Shown here: in pieces, positions 60,695 through 64,000 of the stretch | Numbering within the stretch: position 1 is the first letter of the stretch | Layout of the letters: each line of letters starts with the position of its first letter | Origin: JACCQS01 sp963766765 | Lineage (GTDB): Bacteria; Actinomycetota; Actinomycetes; Mycobacteriales; Geodermatophilaceae | Assembly (NCBI GenBank): GCA_963766765.1 | Contig: CAVYBR010000008.1 | Span: 124,001 to 188,000 of the forward strand | Reading direction: 5' to 3' | Length of the DNA: 64,000 nucleotides | Position numbers and translations under genes: made by a program | The notes under the pieces: model-generated | Told to the model about the DNA's origin: nothing | Database searches by the model: none | What the model saw: only the letters and a program-made list of their open reading frames with translations

Positions 60695-62471
60695 ATGCCC
60701 GTCTCCTGGCCGTCCCTCAATGCGGCGAGCCGCGCCCGCGACTTGGACTCCTTGGCCCGGTGCGGGGTGGACCTCCTCGTGGTGGGCGGCGGCGTGACCG
60801 GTGCCGGGATCGCGCTGGATGCGGCCAGCCGCGGTCTGCGGGTCGCGCTCGTCGAACGCGGGGATCTTGCCCAGGGGACAAGCCGGTGGAGCAGCAAGTT
60901 GGTGCACGGCGGCCTGCGCTATCTCGCGCACGGGGACATCCGGCTCGCTCGGGACAGCGCCAGAGAGCGCGCGATCCTGATGACCCGTACCGCCCCGCAT
61001 TTGATCCGCGCCCTGCCATTTATGATCCCGGCCACGGTTGGGGCTACGGCCCTCACGCTCGGCCGGTTCGGTACGGGGGCCGGGGATCTGATGCGGGTCG
61101 GACTCCCGGGTGGCGCTGCTGCCTTGCCGCGCGCCCGTTGGGTCGGCCGGCAGCGGGCCAGCGATCTCGTGCCGGGGCTGCGCCCTGATGCGCGCGGCGG
61201 AGTCGTGTTCTGGGACGGCCAACTGATCGACGACGCCCGGCTGGTGCTGGGGCTGGCACGTACGGCCGCGACGTACGGCGCCTCGATCCTCACCAGGATG
61301 GAGGCGACCTCGGTCGGTGCGGACGGAGCCGAACTCAGCGACCGGCTCGATGGCGGGCGGCAGTTGTCGGTCGAAGCGCGCGCCGTCGTCAATGCCACCG
61401 GTGTCTGGGCCGGCGAGTTGGCCAACGGGGTCACACTCCGCCCGAGCCGAGGCTCTCATCTGGTGCTGCCCAGCAGCTTGCTCGGCTTTCCGCGCGCCGC
61501 CTTGACGGTTCCGCTGGCCGGGTCGACGAGCCGGTACGTCTTCGCCCTCCCGCAATTGGACGGCCGCACATATCTCGGGCATCACCGACGAGCCGGTCGA
61601 GGGGCCAATCGGCGAGACGGACCCGCGACCGGACACCGCCGAAATCGACGTCTTGCTCGACACGATCAATACCGCGTTGGCGCAGCCGCTGTCGCGGACG
61701 GACGTCCTCGGGTCCTATGCCGGGCTCCGGCCGCTGGTTGCCGGGGTCGCCTCGAAGGGCAGCGCGGATCTCTCCCGGCGGCACTTGATCAGCCGGGCGA
61801 GCTCCGGGGTCATCACGATCACCGGGGGCAAGCTCACCACCTACCGCGAGATGGCCGAGGACGCCGTCGACCTCGTCGCGGCTCAGCTCGGCAGCGACGG
61901 GCCCTGTCGTACCGAACATCTGCCGCTCATCGGCGCGACTGCATCGGACGGGTTCGCCGCCACTGCCGCGACGCCGTGGCTGGTGGCGCGATACGGAACC
62001 GAAGCCGCGCGGGTTGTCGCCGAAGGCGGCTCGGACGGATCCGAGCTGGTGGTGCCAGGGCTGCCGGTCACAGTGGCAGAGCTTCGATACGCCGTACGGC
62101 ATGAGCTGGCCCTTGGCGTTGACGATCTGCTTGACCGCCGAACCCGGATCGGCTTGGTGCTGCGCGATCGAGCTGCGGCGCTGCCGGTGGCCGTGCAGGT
62201 CCTGTCCGACCTGAAGCAGAACCGAGTGAAGGACGCCTTCTGCCGATCGGTTCGACAGAGGGCTTCCTTCACTCGGTGTTGCGGGTTGACTGACCGAGCG
62301 ACCCCTGGCGGTTTGCCAGCAATCCGCCAGCGTTGGGCCTTCGGTGCTCGGGTCGTGGCTTGGCGGTTTCTGCAGAAACCGCCAAGTTGGGGGCTACTCG
62401 GGGGTGGAGTCCTCGGGATTCGCGCCCTCGGTCGGTGGCTCGGTCGGTGCCTCGGTCGGTGCCTCGGGTGA
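60695..62471 (+). CDS. glpD: glycerol-3-phosphate dehydrogenase (FAD), one frameshift, repeat-extended C-terminus
   Basis: The FAD enzyme oxidises glycerol-3-phosphate to DHAP. It has the dinucleotide motif VDLLVVGGGVTGAGIALDAA, GTSRWSSKLVHGGLRYLAHG, VNATGVWAGELA, and after a shift near 61583 ITDEPVEGPIGETDPRP, LGSYAGLRPLVAG and ITGGKLTTYREMAEDAVD. One surplus G in the run at about 61578-61580 explains the shift. The family C-terminus ends near 62215. Beyond it the frame runs through three palindromic repeats (62221-62385) before the stop at 62471, overlapping the convergent padR gene by 78 nt. Confidence 0.85.
62221..62277. repeat. inverted repeat element at the glpD 3-prime end
   Basis: ACCGAGTGAAGGA at 62221-62233 pairs perfectly with TCCTTCACTCGGT at 62265-62277, 44 bp apart. 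It is the first of three palindromic elements in a row and lies in the glpD reading frame. Confidence 0.8.
62305..62330. repeat. imperfect GGCGGTTT palindrome downstream of glpD
   Basis: CTGGCGG at 62305-62311 pairs with CCGCCAG at 62324-62330, with a diverged centre. It is a degenerate relative of the perfect palindromes at 62359 and 63478. Confidence 0.65.
62359..62386. repeat. perfect GGCGGTTTCTGCAGAAACCGCC palindrome, copy 1
   Basis: A perfect 28-bp palindrome centred at 62372/62373 (core GGTTTCTGCAGAAACC) lies eight bases beyond the padR stop, in the convergent glpD-padR overlap region. Confidence 0.85.
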
Positions 62472-63377
62472 CGCGGCCTCGGGCTCCTTGGGCTGGGCCA
62501 TCAGCCCGTAGAGCTCCTGCCGGGTCTGCTCGAGGATCTCTGCCGCGCGGGTGGCCTGGGCCGGAGTCCCGTGCAATGCCACCGTTCCGGCAGCAACACC
62601 GACCTGAGCGATGATGCCGCGCAGCGCGAGGTTTTCAGCCCGCACGTCGCCGGCGACGTCCGTCCAGGGTGTGCCGAGCTGAGCCCGGTTCTCCTCGACG
62701 TATGCCCGTCCTTGCTCGGTCAGCGTTGCGGTCTTGCGGCCGTCGAGCTGCTCGACCTGGATCAGGCCCTCGTCCTCGAGCTGGGACAGGGTCGGGTAGA
62801 CCGTGCCCGGACTGGGCCGCCAGACGCCGCCGCTGCGCTCACTGATCTCGCTGATCAGCTCGTACCCGTGCCGTGGTTGCTCGTCGAGCAGGACCAGGAT
62901 GGCCGCGCGTACGTCGCCGCGACGGCGGGCGCCACGGCCTCGACCGCGACCTCGTGCCCGCCATGGGCCACCGGGCGGACTGAAGCCGGGGCCGCCCTGC
63001 CAGCCCGGTCCGGGTCCGAATCCGGGACCGACCGGGGGACCGAACATGCCGCCGGGTCCGAACGGGAAGCCGGGACCGCCGTCTGAGCGGTCGAAGCGGC
63101 CGAATTGTCCGGGGCCAGATTGCCCGGGTCGCTCGAAGCCGGGTTGTCCGTGGTTGTGCTCGCCGCGGCCGTGCCGACGGCCATGCCGCTCGCCGTGCTG
63201 CCGGTTGTGGTTATCACCGTGGTCGCGCCGGTGTTCCCGGCGGCCGGATCCTCGGCGCGAGTCGTCGTGTGGCCCGGGTTCCCGAGCGGTGCCGCGGGCT
63301 GCCTCAGCAGCGGCGGCGATCAAGTTGTTCCATGCTGTGCTGGCGTCCCGCCAGCCGGAAGATGCGTATGTCGACAT
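62394..63377 (-). CDS. PadR-family regulator with long low-complexity extensions
   Basis: The 327-residue protein has a His/Arg/Gly/Pro-rich N-terminus of about 150 residues (RREHRRDHGDNHNRQHGERH, GPGFGPGPGWQGGPGF), a PadR winged helix (about 153-235; DVRAAILVLLDEQPRHGYEL, WRPSPGTVYPTLSQLEDEGL, QLDGRKTATLTEQGRAYVEE), a helical dimerisation tail and an acidic Pro/Glu/Thr-rich end. Start ATG 63377 has AGGAG nine bases upstream. The His-rich N-terminus could bind metal or mediate assembly. Its gene is bracketed by two related perfect palindromes. Confidence 0.88.
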   Translation of the reverse strand: MSTYASSGWRDASTAWNNLIAAAAEAARGTAREPGPHDDSRRGSGRREHRRDHGDNHNRQHGERHGRRHGRGEHNHGQPGFERPGQSGPGQFGRFDRSDGGPGFPFGPGGMFGPPVGPGFGPGPGWQGGPGFSPPGGPWRARGRGRGRGARRRGDVRAAILVLLDEQPRHGYELISEISERSGGVWRPSPGTVYPTLSQLEDEGLIQVEQLDGRKTATLTEQGRAYVEENRAQLGTPWTDVAGDVRAENLALRGIIAQVGVAAGTVALHGTPAQATRAAEILEQTRQELYGLMAQPKEPEAASPEAPTEAPTEPPTEGANPEDSTPE

Positions 63378-63428
63378 CTGTGGTTTCTCCTTGTGCGTTT
63401 CAGTCGGCGTGTATCGCCGATGCTTAGA

Positions 63429-63438
63429 CGATATATCG
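63429..63438. promoter_or_regulatory. candidate PadR operator
   Basis: The AT-rich palindrome CGATATATCG, within GACGATATATCGAC, stands out in a GC-rich region 52 bp upstream of the padR start. Related TATATCG-type sites are typical of PadR autoregulation. Confidence 0.6.
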
Positions 63439-63477
63439 ACAAGAGACGGAACGCAAGGGGTTTTCTGGGAAAGCTCA

Positions 63478-63509
63478 GGCCTGGCGGTTTCTGCAGAAAC
63501 CGCCAGGCC
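63478..63509. repeat. perfect GGCGGTTTCTGCAGAAACCGCC palindrome, copy 2
   Basis: A perfect 32-bp palindrome shares its inner 24 bases with the copy at 62359-62386. It lies between the divergent padR and SDR genes, about 87 bp upstream of the SDR start. Confidence 0.85.
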
Positions 63510-63595
63510 CGGACCCGGGTGGCGGGCGCATCACAAGAGCGGGGTAGGCCAACCAAAGAGCCCGCGCGAGCGAGGGTCGTCTAGATTCCGTGAGC

Positions 63596-64000
63596 ATGGG
63601 ACTACTCGAAGACCGCGTCGTGATCGTCACTGGAGCAGGCCGAGGGCTGGGCCGCGGCGAAGCCTTGGAATGTGCCCGTCAGGGAGCCGCGGTTGTGGTG
63701 AACGAGTTCGATCCGGCCACGGGAGCGGCGGTCGTCGCCGAGATCGAGTCGGCCGGGGGACGAGCGGTACTGGTCGAGGGCGACGTCAGCCAGATCGACG
63801 TGGCCGACCGCCTTGTGGCAACCGCTGTGGACAGCTTCGGCCAGCTGGATGCTCTGGTGAACAACGCCGGCGTCCTGCGCGACCGCACTGTGGTCAAGAT
63901 GACGCCGGAGGAATGGGACGCGGTCATCGCCGTACACCTGCGCGGGCACTACGCGACGACGCACGCCGCCTGTGGCTACTGGCGAGCGGAGAGTCGGCCC
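63596..64000 (+). CDS. short-chain dehydrogenase/reductase, C-terminus outside the window
   Basis: An open frame from ATG 63596 runs off the window edge after 135 codons. It has the SDR cofactor motif TGAGRGLG (residues 12-19), an acidic residue after strand 2 (VVVNEFDPATG), the EGDVSQ strand-4 region and NNAG (89-92). The sequence near the edge (VLRDRTVVKMTPEEWDAVIA) resembles hydroxyacyl-CoA dehydrogenase-like SDRs. The catalytic Tyr-Lys pair would lie beyond the edge. It is divergent from padR, whose operator region it shares. Confidence 0.88.
   Translation, partial: MGLLEDRVVIVTGAGRGLGRGEALECARQGAAVVVNEFDPATGAAVVAEIESAGGRAVLVEGDVSQIDVADRLVATAVDSFGQLDALVNNAGVLRDRTVVKMTPEEWDAVIAVHLRGHYATTHAACGYWRAESRP

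Overview
The window is GC-rich throughout, uses GTG and TTG starts freely, packs genes with 1-11 nt overlaps (ATGA, GTGA, TGATG) and encodes typical actinobacterial families: DesK/NarL-type two-component systems, ActP-type symporters with DUF485 partners, SEC-C/DUF5926, PASTA-like and bPH2 proteins, and an AbiEi/DUF559 protein. I read it as chromosomal DNA of a soil-type actinomycete. The genus cannot be fixed from sequence alone. No rRNA, tRNA, prophage, insertion sequence or CRISPR array was seen.

Layout. 1-12.1 kb: a partial unknown gene, then a five-gene signalling operon: a response regulator fused to a class III nucleotide cyclase, followed by four tandem paralogous membrane sensor kinases, the first two lacking the phospho-accepting histidine. 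Two response regulators converge on it from the other strand. 12.2-17.0 kb: alpha/beta hydrolase, malic enzyme, Fpg/Nei glycosylase and a metallo-beta-lactamase-fold hydrolase, the last three frameshifted. 17.1-27.1 kb: a LytS-type kinase and its LytTR regulator, separated by a large secreted beta-propeller/PKD protein, followed by two ActP-like solute:sodium symporters with small membrane partners and an Asp-nucleophile hydrolase. 27.4-30.0 kb: a TPR-GGDEF diguanylate cyclase and an AbiEi/DUF559 gene. 30.1-35.6 kb: a MacB/FtsX-type ABC transporter with its own DesK/NarL two-component system. 35.8-37.4 kb: decayed remnants of a membrane protein and a multicopper oxidase. 37.4-43.7 kb: PASTA-like protein, GlmL/MutL-like ATPase, and a TetR-controlled divergent locus (methyltransferase on one side; hydrolase-glycosyltransferase fusion and a lumazine-binding-like protein on the other). 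43.8-50.4 kb: two bPH2 membrane proteins coupled to a flavin disulfide reductase, rhodanese, proline iminopeptidase and a P450. 50.4-54.6 kb: glycerophosphodiesterase, SEC-C protein, tryptophan dioxygenase and kynureninase. 54.6-64.0 kb: a rearranged SBBP/RTX protein, a VOC protein, an ArsR/SRPBCC pair, arginine deiminase overlapping an FAD-linked oxidase, GlpD, PadR, and the start of an SDR gene.

Two things stand out. First, the paralogous kinase array combines two apparently catalytically incomplete and two complete kinases with a cyclase-bearing response regulator. Second, several unrelated short palindromic sequences occur at gene ends in a shared architecture: two motif copies about 41-44 bp apart. 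Other palindromes lie inside coding regions, and one element abuts an apparent inversion in the SBBP gene.

Many genes carry single-base frameshifts, clustered at 13.3-16.7 kb and 58.8-61.6 kb. These look more like sequence errors than programmed frameshifts. The 35.8-37.4 kb region shows true decay (in-frame stops, a lost copper ligand, an internal gap).
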